This document shows positions 49,455-57,910 of a stretch of DNA of 64,000 nucleotides, one piece after another (the stretch's first letter is position 1; the number at the start of each line of letters is the position of its first letter). The notes beneath the pieces were generated by a model. It was not told the DNA's origin, ran no database searches, and saw only the letters and a program-made list of their open reading frames with translations. The stretch is from the NCBI GenBank assembly GCA_036403095.1, contig DASWRQ010000035.1, positions 1 through 64,000 on the forward strand, given 5' to 3'. A program made the position numbers and the translations under genes. This DNA comes from Kutzneria sp036403095 (GTDB lineage Bacteria; Actinomycetota; Actinomycetes; Mycobacteriales; Pseudonocardiaceae).

Positions 49455-50372
49455 GTGACGACTCCGGGAAGCCTCTTCCGCCTGTTATCGCTCGCCCTGA
49501 TCTGGGGCTCGAGCTTCCTGTGGATCAAGCTCGGCCTGGACGCGCTGTCACCGGGCCAGATGGTGTTCGCCCGCGTCGCACTCGGCGCGCTCGTGTTGGG
49601 CGCGATCGCGCTGTTTCGCCGCACCGCGCTGCCGGCGGGCGGTCGGATGTGGGGTCATCTCGCGGTCTACGTGTTCTTCGCCAACGTGCTGCCGTTCACG
49701 CTGTTCGCCATCGGCGAGCAGACCGTCGACTCCGGACTCACCGGTGTCATCAACTCGACCACGCCGCTGTGGGCCGTGCCGTGCGCGCTGCTGTTCGGCG
49801 GTGTGCGTCGGCTCGGCCTCAACACGGTCATCGGCGTGGTGATCGGCTTCGCCGGCGTGCTGGTGATCTTCTCGCCCTGGCAGGCCACCGGCGTGAACCT
49901 GGGCGGCGCGCTCGTCTGCCTGATCGCCGCGGCCAGCTACGGCGTCGGCGTGGTCTACGCCGGCCGGTTCCTGGCCAACAAGGGCGTCGCTCCCGGCGGC
50001 CTGGCCGCCGCCCAGATGCTGACCGCCACCGTGATGGCCGCCCTGGTGCTGCCCTTCGACGGGCTCCAGCCGATCCACTGGGACGGGCCGGCGCTGCTCG
50101 CGGTGGCCGTGCTCGGCGTGTTCGGCACCGGCTTCGCGTTCCTGATCCAGCATGCCCAGATCGCCAAGGAGGGCCCGACCGCCGCCTCCATGGTCGCCTA
50201 CCTGCTGCCGGTGGTGTCGGTGCTGCTCGGCGCGCTCTTCCTGCACGAGGCGCTGACGCTGAGCGAGGTCGTCGGCATGCTGATCGTGCTGGTCGGCGTC
50301 GGCCTGACCAGGCGCGGGGTCAAAGTTGTCACGCCGGCACCGGTCAAGGACCTCGAGCCCGAGACCGTTTGA
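49455..50372 (+). CDS. EamA/DMT-family transporter
   Basis: 305 residues with ten hydrophobic segments in two five-helix EamA halves (LIWGSSFLWIKLGLDALSPGQMVFARVALG; AASYGVGVVYAGRFLANKG). These are drug/metabolite exporters, often for amino acids or their analogues. GTG 49455 has no Shine-Dalgarno and may be leaderless. It is probably controlled by the divergent LysR regulator. A hairpin (50380-50423) follows the stop. Confidence 0.9.
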   Translation: MTTPGSLFRLLSLALIWGSSFLWIKLGLDALSPGQMVFARVALGALVLGAIALFRRTALPAGGRMWGHLAVYVFFANVLPFTLFAIGEQTVDSGLTGVINSTTPLWAVPCALLFGGVRRLGLNTVIGVVIGFAGVLVIFSPWQATGVNLGGALVCLIAAASYGVGVVYAGRFLANKGVAPGGLAAAQMLTATVMAALVLPFDGLQPIHWDGPALLAVAVLGVFGTGFAFLIQHAQIAKEGPTAASMVAYLLPVVSVLLGALFLHEALTLSEVVGMLIVLVGVGLTRRGVKVVTPAPVKDLEPETV

Positions 50373-50379
50373 ACCTGAA

Positions 50380-50423
50380 GCTCCCCGGATCCGTTGGCTG
50401 GTGTGAGGACGGATTCGGGGAGC
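50380..50423 (+). terminator. Hairpin after the EamA transporter gene
   Basis: GCTCCCCGGATCCGT (50380-50394) pairs with ACGGATTCGGGGAGC (50409-50423) with one G-U pair and a 14-base loop. It starts 7 bases after the transporter stop. The right arm also contains GGGGAG, which is positioned as ribosome binding site for the small frame at 50430. Confidence 0.7.
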
Positions 50424-50429
50424 GTGGGC

Positions 50430-50645
50430 ATGTTGTGGGCAGTGGTCATCGGGTCATCGGTCGTCGCGGGCCTAGCCGTGTTCTGGCATCCCCGCAAAGG
50501 CGTGCACAGCGGCGGCGGGCCGGAGGGCACGCACACCGTGGCGCACGTGATCGACACGCTTGACCTGGAGCTGGAGAACTACGGCCGTCACACCAGGCGG
50601 CGGTCGGTCGCCCAGCGGGACAGCTCGTACCTGTTGGACAGCTGA
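50430..50645 (+). CDS. Possible small membrane protein
   Basis: 71 residues from ATG 50430 with GGGGAG seven bases upstream. One hydrophobic helix at the N-terminus (MLWAVVIGSSVVAGLAVFW) is followed by a polar, His-containing tail (THTVAHVIDTLDLELENYGRH). The last 58 bases overlap the 3' end of the convergent response-regulator gene. The ribosome binding site lies in the arm of the upstream hairpin. No homologue recognised; it may be spurious. Confidence 0.42.
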   Translation: MLWAVVIGSSVVAGLAVFWHPRKGVHSGGGPEGTHTVAHVIDTLDLELENYGRHTRRRSVAQRDSSYLLDS

Positions 50646-51262
50646 GTCTTGCGCAGCACGCTGGAGACGTGGGTCTCCACGGTCTTCACGGAGATGAACA
50701 GCTCCGAGGCTATCTCCTTGTACGCGTAGCCGCGGGCCAGCAGGCGCAGCACCTCGCGCTCGCGCGGCGTGAGCAGGTCCAGCTCGGGGTCGGCGATGGG
50801 CGCGGCCCCGGGCCGCTCGGAGAAGGCGTCCAGCACGAAGCCGGCCAGCCGCGGCGAGAACACGGCGTCGCCCTCGGCCACCCGCCGCACCGACCGGGCC
50901 AGCTCCTGGCTGGAGATGGTCTTGGTGACATAGCCGCGAGCCCCGCCGCGGATGACGGCGATGACGTCCTCAGCGGCGTCGGACACCGACAGCGCCAGGA
51001 ACACCACGGCCGGGTTGGCCGGCCGGACCCGGCGCAGCACCTCGGCCCCGCCACCGTCGGGCATGTGCACGTCGAGCAGCACGACGTCGGGGCGGTGGTG
51101 CTCGATGCCGGCGACGGCCTCGCCCACCGACCCGGCCTCGCCGACCACCTTCACGTCCTCTCCGTGGGCGGCCAACTCGGCCCGCACCCCGGCCCGGAAC
51201 AGCGCGTGGTCGTCGACGAGGAACACGCGCACCGGCTTGCGGTCCTGCTCCGGCGTGGTCAT
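50588..51262 (-). CDS. NarL/LuxR-family response regulator
   Basis: 224 residues. The receiver domain (about 11-130) has the acidic pair DDH (17-18), the phospho-accepting Asp64 in VLLDVHMP and Lys in YVTKT. The LuxR HTH (about 155-218; LTPREREVLRLLARGYAYKEIASELFISVKTVETHVSSVLRKT) binds DNA. The ATG overlaps the stop of the sensor kinase gene, so this is a cognate two-component pair. Unlike the two orphan LuxR proteins in the window, all phosphorylation residues are intact. Confidence 0.95.
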   Translation of the reverse strand: MTTPEQDRKPVRVFLVDDHALFRAGVRAELAAHGEDVKVVGEAGSVGEAVAGIEHHRPDVVLLDVHMPDGGGAEVLRRVRPANPAVVFLALSVSDAAEDVIAVIRGGARGYVTKTISSQELARSVRRVAEGDAVFSPRLAGFVLDAFSERPGAAPIADPELDLLTPREREVLRLLARGYAYKEIASELFISVKTVETHVSSVLRKTQLSNRYELSRWATDRRLV

Positions 51263-52563
51263 GCCTTGGCCTCCTTCTTGCGGGGCATCTCCAGCTGCAC
51301 CTCGGTGCCTTCCCCCGGTGACGTGCGCAGCCGGAGCTTGCCGCCGTGCCGGTCCATTCTGCCCCGGATCGAGTCGGCCAGGCCGTGCCGGTCGTCGGGC
51401 ACCTGCTCGGGGTCGAAACCCTTGCCGCGATCCCGCACGAACACCGTGACGGTGTCCGGCTCGATCTCGGCGTACACGCTGACCTCGCCGACGCCGGAGT
51501 GCTTGGCCGAGTTGACGATCGCCTCCCTGGTCGCCTGCACCAGCGCGGTCAGCCGGACGTCCATCGGGCAGTCGCCGACGACGACCCGCTCCACGGTCAC
51601 GTCGAAAGTGTCCTCGATCTCGCCGCAGGCCACCGCGATGGCCTCGTGCAGCGTGCCGTAGCTGACCGGCGCCTCGGCGGCCTCGTTGGCCTCCGCCGCG
51701 GCGGCGCGGCCCCGGCCGTAGCCGGTCGGCCCGTACAGCCAGGTCCGCAGCTGCCGTTCCTGGCTGCGGGCCAGCTTGATCACCTCACGCGGGCTCTCGG
51801 CCTGCTTCTGGATCAACGTCAGCGTTTGCAGCACGGAGTCGTGCAGGTGCGCGGCGATCTCCTCGCGCTCCTGGTCACGAATGCGGCCGCGGCGCTCCTC
51901 GTCCAGGTCGCGGACCAGGCGCAGCCACCACGGCACGGTGATCACACCGACCCCGACCAGCGTGGCCAGGATGGCGATCACCACCGCCGGCACCAACGTC
52001 GGCGAGACCTGCTGATACAGGAACAGTCCGATGCCCCCGCACACCAGCAGCACGCCGACGAGCAGCCGCACCCGGGCCTGGGCGGTGCCACCGCCGAGGA
52101 AGCCGGTCACGCCGGTGCGGGCCCCGTCCCGCCACTTGCGCCGCTGCGCCTCGTCGGCCTCCCGCCAGACCAGCGCGGCGCCACCGATGCCGACCGTGAC
52201 CGGCACGATGAACCAGCTGGCCAGCGAGCCGCTGAGCAGCGAGATCACGATGAACAGGCCGATGCCCAGGGCCAGCAGCGCGATGCCCTGCTGGCGCTCC
52301 TTGGCGTCCATCTCGGACGTCTTCTCGTCCGGCGGCGCCTGTGCGGCGAACATCCAGAGCAGCACGTAGGCCAGCGGGCCGATGAAGCCGATCGCGGTCA
52401 GCAGCGTGAACCCGGCGCGCACCCACAGCACCGGCACGTTCAGGTGCTCGGCCAGACCGCCCGCGACGCCGCCGGCGATCTTGTGCGACCCGCTGCGATG
52501 CAGCCGGCGGCCGGCGTACACCTCCGGTGTCGCCTTCTCTTCCTCGACCAGCTGCGAACTCAC
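51259..52563 (-). CDS. PspC-domain sensor histidine kinase
   Basis: 434 residues from GTG 52563. The N-terminal PspC domain (about 18-72; RLHRSGSHKIAGGVAGGLAEHLNVPVLWVRAGFTLL) is followed by four to six membrane helices to about 215. A HisKA_3 dimerisation helix has the phosphorylated His in IAAHLHDSVLQTLTLI. An HATPase_c domain follows (EAIVNSAKHSG N-box, DRGKGFD G1). PspC kinases of this type sense envelope stress. It is divergent from a PspC membrane protein at 52676, a likely target or partner. Confidence 0.94.
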   Translation of the reverse strand: MSSQLVEEEKATPEVYAGRRLHRSGSHKIAGGVAGGLAEHLNVPVLWVRAGFTLLTAIGFIGPLAYVLLWMFAAQAPPDEKTSEMDAKERQQGIALLALGIGLFIVISLLSGSLASWFIVPVTVGIGGAALVWREADEAQRRKWRDGARTGVTGFLGGGTAQARVRLLVGVLLVCGGIGLFLYQQVSPTLVPAVVIAILATLVGVGVITVPWWLRLVRDLDEERRGRIRDQEREEIAAHLHDSVLQTLTLIQKQAESPREVIKLARSQERQLRTWLYGPTGYGRGRAAAAEANEAAEAPVSYGTLHEAIAVACGEIEDTFDVTVERVVVGDCPMDVRLTALVQATREAIVNSAKHSGVGEVSVYAEIEPDTVTVFVRDRGKGFDPEQVPDDRHGLADSIRGRMDRHGGKLRLRTSPGEGTEVQLEMPRKKEAKA

Positions 52564-52675
52564 CCCAAGATGGTCACACGCCCAGGTACCGGTAGCCATC
52601 AGGGACGAGCCCCGGGGTTTGATTCAGGGGGCTCCCGGATGCCGCGTGCGGTCGTCAGGCCGCATGCTCGTCACC

Positions 52676-53908
52676 GTGAACACGACCAAGCACTCCGGGA
52701 TCAACATCGAGACCGTGGTCGCGGACTTCTGGGCCACCCGCCCGAGGCGTCCGCGGCAGGGTCGGATGGTGGCCGGTGTCGCGGCCGGCATCGGGCGGCG
52801 TTACGGCATCGACCCGGTGATCGTGCGGGTGGCACTGGTCGTCACCACCGTGTACGGCGGCGCAGGCGTGCTGTTCTACCTGCTCGGCTGGCTGGCGTTC
52901 GCCGAGGACAACGACGAGGTGTCGGCGATCGAGTCGGTGCTCGGCCGCGGCCGCAGCTCCGTCTCCAACGCCTTCGCCATCCTGCTGGGCGTGCTGTGCT
53001 TTCCGGCCGTCGCCTGGCTGTGGAACGGGCAGTTCGGCTTCTTCAGCGGCGTGCTCGCCGCCGCCGCGCTGCTGGGCGGGCTGTTCCTGTTGCACCGCAA
53101 CCGGGCCGACATGGGCGTGCCCGGTGCGCCGACCATGACCTCAGGGGGATCGATGACCGCGCCGAGCTACCCGCCTGGTGCCACCGCCACCGCCGAGTGG
53201 GATCCGCTGGGCGCGTCCCCCCTGCTGTGGGACCTGCACGACCCGAACGCGCCGGTGACGACCCAGATCGCCACCACCGACGACACGACCGTCGTGGTGC
53301 GGCCGCGCCGGCGGCGCTCGGCGGTGGGCGGCGTGACCATGGGCCTGGCCGTGCTGACCGCCGCGGCGCTGCTCATCTTCAAGGCCGCGCTGGGCGCGAG
53401 CTGGCTGAGCCTGCCGCACATTCTGGGCATCGTGGTCGGCGTGCTGGCCGGCGGCCTGGTGGTCGGCGCGTTCCTGCGCGGCGGCCGCGGCCTGATCGTG
53501 CCGACGGTGCTGGTCGGCGTGGCCGCGGTGGCGCTGACCAACGCGCCCAACGGCGGCACCGCCGGCTTCGGCGAGCTGCGGGCCAACCCCACCGAGACGC
53601 TGGCCGCCAGCTACAACCGGTCGTTCGGCGACGTGCGGCTGGACCTCACGGACTTCAAGTTCGACAAGGGGAAGCCGGCGCGGACCTCGGTCAGCGTGGA
53701 CGCCGGCGAGGCACGGGTGATCGTGCCGGCCAACGTGAACGTGGACGTCACCTGCACCGCCGACGTGGGCGACGTGCGCTGCCTGAACGCCAGCCAGAAC
53801 TGGCGCGACATCAGCATGCACCAGGTGGACAACGTGCCCAACGCCGTCGGCACGCTCCAGCTGGACGTGCACGCCGGCGCCGGCGATGTGGAGGTCGTCC
53901 GTGGCTGA
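52676..53908 (+). CDS. PspC-domain membrane protein with putative adhesin-like C-terminus
   Basis: 410 residues from GTG 52676 (ATG 52664 is also in frame). The PspC domain (about 25-80; RQGRMVAGVAAGIGRRYGIDPVIVRVALVVTTVYGGAGVLFYLLGWLAF) is followed by membrane helices near 100-140, a linker, and three more near 220-290. The C-terminal 110 residues are beta-rich (SFGDVRLDLTDFKFD.. VSVDAGEARVIVPANVNVDVTCTADVGDV.. LDVHAGAGDVEVVRG), like the DUF4097/toastrack-type repeats that often accompany PspC. Its divergent promoter faces the PspC sensor kinase. The stop overlaps the next gene. Confidence 0.88.
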   Translation: MNTTKHSGINIETVVADFWATRPRRPRQGRMVAGVAAGIGRRYGIDPVIVRVALVVTTVYGGAGVLFYLLGWLAFAEDNDEVSAIESVLGRGRSSVSNAFAILLGVLCFPAVAWLWNGQFGFFSGVLAAAALLGGLFLLHRNRADMGVPGAPTMTSGGSMTAPSYPPGATATAEWDPLGASPLLWDLHDPNAPVTTQIATTDDTTVVVRPRRRRSAVGGVTMGLAVLTAAALLIFKAALGASWLSLPHILGIVVGVLAGGLVVGAFLRGGRGLIVPTVLVGVAAVALTNAPNGGTAGFGELRANPTETLAASYNRSFGDVRLDLTDFKFDKGKPARTSVSVDAGEARVIVPANVNVDVTCTADVGDVRCLNASQNWRDISMHQVDNVPNAVGTLQLDVHAGAGDVEVVRG

Positions 53909-54104
53909 CGTACAGCGCCGGGGCGGTCCCCGGCTGGTGACCCTGCTGTTCGGCATCGGCGGCCTGTTCGCGATGGCCTACGCGCTGTCCGACGGCTCGA
54001 TGGCCGACCTGCCGTTCGGGGTGACCGGACTGGTCGCCGCCGGGGCCATCCTGATCGGACTGCTGATTCTCATGTGGACGGTCAGACCATCCGCCCGGAA
54101 GTAA
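53901..54104 (+). CDS. Small two-helix membrane protein coupled to the PspC gene
   Basis: 67 residues from GTG 53901, overlapping the end of the PspC gene by 8 bases. Two hydrophobic helices (LVTLLFGIGGLFAMAYAL; FGVTGLVAAGAILIGLLILMW) are separated by SDGSMADLP. Small proteins of this shape are commonly found behind PspC genes in actinobacteria. It ends shortly before a bidirectional terminator. Confidence 0.75.
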   Translation: MADVQRRGGPRLVTLLFGIGGLFAMAYALSDGSMADLPFGVTGLVAAGAILIGLLILMWTVRPSARK

Positions 54105-54119
54105 CCGGAGGGAACAAGG

Positions 54120-54153
54120 AACGGCCCCCGCCTTTGCCGAGGCGGGGGCCGTT
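54120..54153. terminator. Bidirectional terminator between the PspC operon and guaA
   Basis: A 14-bp perfect stem (54120-54133 with 54140-54153; AACGGCCCCCGCCT, loop TTGCCG) lies between the stop of the small membrane protein and the end of convergent guaA. Confidence 0.8.
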
Positions 54154-54165
54154 GCCGGCGTCAGG

Positions 54166-55707
54166 TCATTCCCACTCGATGGTGCCCGGCGGCTTGCTCG
54201 TCACGTCGAGCACGACCCGGTTCACGTCGGCCACCTCGTTGGTGATCCGGGTGGAGATCCGCTCCAGCACGTCGTAGGGCAGCCGGGTCCAGTCCGCGGT
54301 CATGGCGTCCTCGCTGGACACCGGGCGCAGCACCACCGGGTGGCCGTAGGTGCGGCCGTCGCCCTGCACGCCCACGCTGCGCACGTCGGCCAGCAGCACC
54401 ACCGGGCACTGCCAGATGTCGCGGTCAAGGCCGGCCGAGGTGAGCTCCTCGCGGGCGATCGCGTCGGCCGCGCGCAGGATCGCCAGCCGCTCGGCCGTCA
54501 CCTCGCCGATGATGCGGATGCCAAGACCCGGTCCGGGGAACGGCTGCCGGTGCACGATCGTCTCCGGCAGGCCCAGCTCGAGGCCGACCCGGCGGACCTC
54601 GTCCTTGAACAGCGCCCGCAGCGGCTCCACCAGCTTGAACTGGAGGTCCTCCGGCAGGCCGCCCACGTTGTGGTGGCTCTTGATGTTGGCCGTGCCGGCG
54701 CCGCCGCCCGACTCCACCACGTCCGGGTAGAGCGTGCCCTGCACCAGGAAGTCGTACTGCTCCTTGTCCTGCAGGTCCTGCGCGGCCTGCTCGAAGACGC
54801 GGATGAACTCGCGGCCGATGATCTTGCGCTTCTGCTCCGGGTCGCTGACGCCGGCCAGCGCGCCCAGGAACCGCTCACGCGCGTCCACGGTGACCAGGTT
54901 GACCCCGGTGGCCGCGACGAAGTCCCGCTCCACCTGCGTGCGCTCGCCGGCCCGCAGCAGGCCGTGGTCGACGAACACACACGTCAGGCGGTCCCCGATG
55001 GCCCGCTGCACCAGCGCCGCCGCCACCGCCGAGTCCACGCCGCCGGACAGGCCGCAGATGGCCCGGCCGTCGCCGACCTGCTCACGGATCCGCGTGACCT
55101 GCTCGTCCACGATGGACGCGGTCGTCCACTGCGGACGGATGCCGGCGATGTCGTGCAGGAACCGCCGCAGCACCTCCTGGCCGTGCGGGGAATGCCCGAC
55201 CTCCGGGTGGTACTGCACGCCCGCGAAGCGCTTGGCCACGCTCTCGAAGCCGGCCACCGGCGCGCCCTCGCTGCTGGCCGTCACCGTGAAGCCCTCCGGG
55301 GCCTTGGTGACGCTGTCGCCGTGGCTCATCCACACCGGGTGGCGGGCCGGCAGGTCCTCGTGCAGCACGCCGCCGTCGGCGGCCAGCTCGGTGCGGCCGT
55401 ACTCACGGGCCCCCGTGTGCGCGACCACGCCGCCGAGGGCCTGGGCCATCGCCTGGAAGCCGTAGCAGATGCCGAAGACCGGGACGCCCTGCTCGAACAG
55501 GGCCGGGTCCACCTGCGGCGCGTTGTCGGCGTAGACGCTGGACGGGCCGCCCGACAGCACGATGGCCACCGGGTCCTTGGCCACGAGTTCGGCGACGGTC
55601 GCGGTGTGCGGAACGACCTCGGAGTACACCTGGGCCTCGCGCACCCGGCGCGCGATCAGCTGGGCGTACTGCGCGCCGAAGTCGACGACGAGCACGGGTC
55701 GGCTCAC
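54166..55707 (-). CDS. guaA: GMP synthase (glutamine-hydrolysing)
   Basis: A 513-residue GuaA makes GMP from XMP using ATP and glutamine. The class I amidotransferase domain (about 4-195) has the Cys nucleophile in VFGICYGFQAMA and His/Glu in YHPEVGHS. The ATP-pyrophosphatase domain (about 200-390) has GLSGGVDSAV. The C-terminal dimerisation domain ends KPPGTIEWE as in all GuaA. GTG 55707 is preceded by AGGAGG. Together with guaB3 at 62825 it supplies guanine nucleotide synthesis; purH is at the other end of the window. Confidence 0.98.
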   Translation of the reverse strand: MSRPVLVVDFGAQYAQLIARRVREAQVYSEVVPHTATVAELVAKDPVAIVLSGGPSSVYADNAPQVDPALFEQGVPVFGICYGFQAMAQALGGVVAHTGAREYGRTELAADGGVLHEDLPARHPVWMSHGDSVTKAPEGFTVTASSEGAPVAGFESVAKRFAGVQYHPEVGHSPHGQEVLRRFLHDIAGIRPQWTTASIVDEQVTRIREQVGDGRAICGLSGGVDSAVAAALVQRAIGDRLTCVFVDHGLLRAGERTQVERDFVAATGVNLVTVDARERFLGALAGVSDPEQKRKIIGREFIRVFEQAAQDLQDKEQYDFLVQGTLYPDVVESGGGAGTANIKSHHNVGGLPEDLQFKLVEPLRALFKDEVRRVGLELGLPETIVHRQPFPGPGLGIRIIGEVTAERLAILRAADAIAREELTSAGLDRDIWQCPVVLLADVRSVGVQGDGRTYGHPVVLRPVSSEDAMTADWTRLPYDVLERISTRITNEVADVNRVVLDVTSKPPGTIEWE

Positions 55708-55760
55708 GATCAGCGGACCTCCTGGTAGCGGGGATATTCGCTATCTTCCCAGTTCCGGCC

Positions 55761-55974
55761 GTGGCTAGCGTGCACCGGGTGGAGCTGCGCGGCGGTCTGA
55801 ACACGGTGTGGTTGATCGACGGTCGCGTGCACCGGCCGTCCGGGCCGTGGTCGCCTCGCGTGCATGCCTTGCTGCGCCACATATCCGACGCCGGTTTCGA
55901 CGCCGCCCCGGTCCCGTTCGGCTTCGATGAAGAAGGCCGCGAGGTGCTGTCTTTCGTAGCAGGTGAAGTTGGTC
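55761..55974 (+). pseudogene. Truncated aminoglycoside-phosphotransferase-like gene
   Basis: From GTG 55761 about 70 codons read like the N-terminus of an APH/kinase-fold phosphotransferase (VELRGGLNTVWLIDGRVHRP.. WSPRVHALLRHISDAGFDAAPVPFGFDEEGREVLSFVAGEVG). The frame then runs into repeat copy 4 at about 55972 and stops at 56036. The catalytic loop and the rest of the domain (some 170 residues) are absent. The gene has therefore lost its 3' part at the element boundary, and no downstream remnant was found before the aldehyde dehydrogenase gene. Confidence 0.75.
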
Positions 55975-56138
55975 ACTGCGCCCATGCCGCGCGTACCGCG
56001 CGGGGCGAGGCCGCTCGTGACCGGTGCCTTCCCTAGCCACATTTTCAAGCGCCGCGTCAGCTTGGCGGTGAGGCGCGTCGGGCGGCGGCGCTCGAAAATG
56101 TGGCAACGGTCCAGGCACCGGCGCGGCCTCGCGAAGGT
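55972..56138 (-). repeat. Palindromic intergenic repeat, copy 4
   Basis: It starts GTCACTG like copy 1 and matches it closely through GAGGCCGCTCGTGACCG. Outer arms GCGAGGCCGC and GCGGCCTCGC, the middle pair CCGGTGCCT (56021-56029) with AGGCACCGG (56113-56121), and inner arms 56036-56055 with 56085-56104 are all intact. The inner-arm sequence (GCCACATTTTCAAGCGCCGC) differs from copies 2 and 3 on both sides, yet pairing is kept. It truncates the phosphotransferase gene. Confidence 0.8.
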
Positions 56139-56177
56139 CGGTGGCCTCATCGCTTGTGTCTGGCACGACTCAGTGCG

Positions 56178-56332
56178 AGGCCCCGCCGATGCTTCGCCCG
56201 GTTGCCGGGTTTCGGCCGCCGCTACCCACGCGCCCACCCACCCGAACCGGATGCGGCGGGCTAAATCCGGCAAGGGCGAGGCATCGGCTACCCGGGGGCC
56301 GAGCCCCGCGCGGAACGCGCGGCGAAAACGCT
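56178..56332 (+). repeat. Palindromic intergenic repeat, copy 5
   Basis: Opposite in orientation to copy 4 and 40 bases from it. The outer arm GCCGATGCTTCGCCC (56185-56199) pairs with GGGCGAGGCATCGGC (56274-56288). Inner arms are 56204-56222 with 56253-56271 (imperfect). It ends with the hairpin CGCGCGG/CCGCGCG-type sequence near 56307-56322. Compared with copies 2 and 3 the outer arms show the paired change G to A and C to T. Confidence 0.8.
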
Positions 56333-56452
56333 GTATCGGCGGCATGCTCGGGCCGTTCCGGACCTGCATACGACAATCTGTACCGGTTGACCTGGTGTGT
56401 TGTACCTGATGGCCACCGGCGTGAACGGCCCTGGTGGTCATATCGTGTGGAT
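56333..56452 (+). promoter_or_regulatory. Upstream region of the aldehyde dehydrogenase gene
   Basis: 120 bases between repeat copy 5 and the ATG. CATATCG (56440-56446) close to the start could be a -10 element for a near-leaderless transcript. No Shine-Dalgarno is visible. Confidence 0.3.
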
Positions 56453-57910
56453 ATGGAAGACGCGATCGAGGCCAAGCCCCGCCCGAGCTGGATCGCCGGC
56501 CACGCCGAGCAGGGCGCGACCGAGCTGCTGGTTCGCCACCCGTACGACGGCACCGAGGTCGCCTCCGTCGCCGTGCCCGGTCCCGACCAGGTGGAGCGGG
56601 CCGTGCAGGCCGCCGCCGACGTGGCCGTGAAGTTCCGCTCGTCGCCCGCCCACCTGCGGGCCGGCGCGCTGATGCACGTGTCGGAGCAGCTGGCGGCCCG
56701 GCGCGAGGAGATCGCGGAGGTGATCACCGCCGAGAACGGCAAGCCGCTGAAGTGGGCCGACGGCGAGGTCAACCGGGCCATCTCCACGTTCCGCTTCGCC
56801 GCCGAGGAGGCCCGCCGGTTCACCGGCGAGCTGCAGCGGCTGGACACCGATCCGGCGGCCGAGGGCCGGCTGGCCCTGGTGCGGCGGGTGTCGCGGGGCC
56901 CGGTGCTGGGCATCGCCCCGTTCAACTTTCCGCTCAACCTGGTGGCGCACAAGGTCGCGCCGGCGCTGGCGGTCGGCTCGCCGATCATCGTCAAGCCGGC
57001 CCCGCGCACGCCGCTGTCGGCGCTGATCCTGGGCGAGATCCTGGCCGAGACCGACCTGCCCGAGGGCGCGTTCTCGGTGCTGCCGGTGGGCAATGAGGAA
57101 ACCATCGCGCTGGTCAAGGACCCGCGGCTGCCGGTGGTGTCGTTCACCGGCTCCGGCCCGGTCGGCTGGTCGATCATGGACTCGGTGCCGCGCAAGCACG
57201 TCGTGCTGGAACTCGGCGGCAACGCGGCGGCCGTGGTCGCCGGGGACTGGAACTCCGAGGCGGACCTGGACTTCGCGGCCACGCGCATCGCGTTGTTCGC
57301 CAACTACCAGGCCGGCCAGTCCTGCATCGCGGTGCAGCGGGTGATCGTGGACGCCGCCGTGGCCGAGGAGTTCGTGCCGCGGCTGGTGGCCAGCGTCCGC
57401 GACCTGATCACCGGCGACCCGCACGACCCGGACGTCGAGGTCGGGCCGCTGGTCGACACCGCCGCCGCCGAGCGGGTGGCGGCCTGGGTCGACGAGGCCG
57501 TCGCGGCCGGCGCCGAGCTGCTGGCCGGCGGGCATCGCGCCGGCGCGACGGTCGAGCCCACCGTGCTCGCCAATGTGCCGCACGACAGCAAGGTCTGGGC
57601 CGAGGAGGTCTTCGGGCCGGTGCTGGCGGTGTCCGTTGTGGACGGTGCCGACGCGGCGCTGGCCGCCGTCAACGACTCGGCCTACGGGCTGCAGGCCGGC
57701 CTGTTCACGCACGACCTCCAACTGGCCTTCCGCGCCGCCTCCGAGCTGGAGGTCGGCGGCTTGATCATCGGCGACGTGCCGTCGTATCGGGCCGACCAGA
57801 TGCCCTACGGCGGCGTGAAGGGCTCCGGCTTCGGCCGTGAGGGCCTGCGCTCGGCCATGGCCGACTTCACCGAAGAGCGTGTGCTGGTGCTGACCAACGT
57901 GAAGTTCTAG
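56453..57910 (+). CDS. NAD(P)-dependent aldehyde dehydrogenase
   Basis: A 485-residue ALDH-superfamily enzyme oxidising an aldehyde to its acid. The cofactor-binding fold has GIAPFNFPLNLVAHKVAPAL and SFTGSGPVGW. The catalytic Glu is in VVLELGGNAA and the nucleophilic Cys in QAGQSCIAVQRV. The substrate is not evident, although the ADP-type IAPFNFPLN motif and length fit the succinate-semialdehyde/benzaldehyde-like branch. The start at ATG 56453 is close to the first homologous residues; GTG 56447 is an alternative. The 3' end overlaps the convergent gene by 4 bases. Confidence 0.93.
   Translation: MEDAIEAKPRPSWIAGHAEQGATELLVRHPYDGTEVASVAVPGPDQVERAVQAAADVAVKFRSSPAHLRAGALMHVSEQLAARREEIAEVITAENGKPLKWADGEVNRAISTFRFAAEEARRFTGELQRLDTDPAAEGRLALVRRVSRGPVLGIAPFNFPLNLVAHKVAPALAVGSPIIVKPAPRTPLSALILGEILAETDLPEGAFSVLPVGNEETIALVKDPRLPVVSFTGSGPVGWSIMDSVPRKHVVLELGGNAAAVVAGDWNSEADLDFAATRIALFANYQAGQSCIAVQRVIVDAAVAEEFVPRLVASVRDLITGDPHDPDVEVGPLVDTAAAERVAAWVDEAVAAGAELLAGGHRAGATVEPTVLANVPHDSKVWAEEVFGPVLAVSVVDGADAALAAVNDSAYGLQAGLFTHDLQLAFRAASELEVGGLIIGDVPSYRADQMPYGGVKGSGFGREGLRSAMADFTEERVLVLTNVKF

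Noticed and set aside
23620..56332. Palindromic elements as insertion sequences
   Set aside because: They are about 150-170 bp, encode nothing and show no target-site duplication that I can define; at most they could be MITE- or REP-like.
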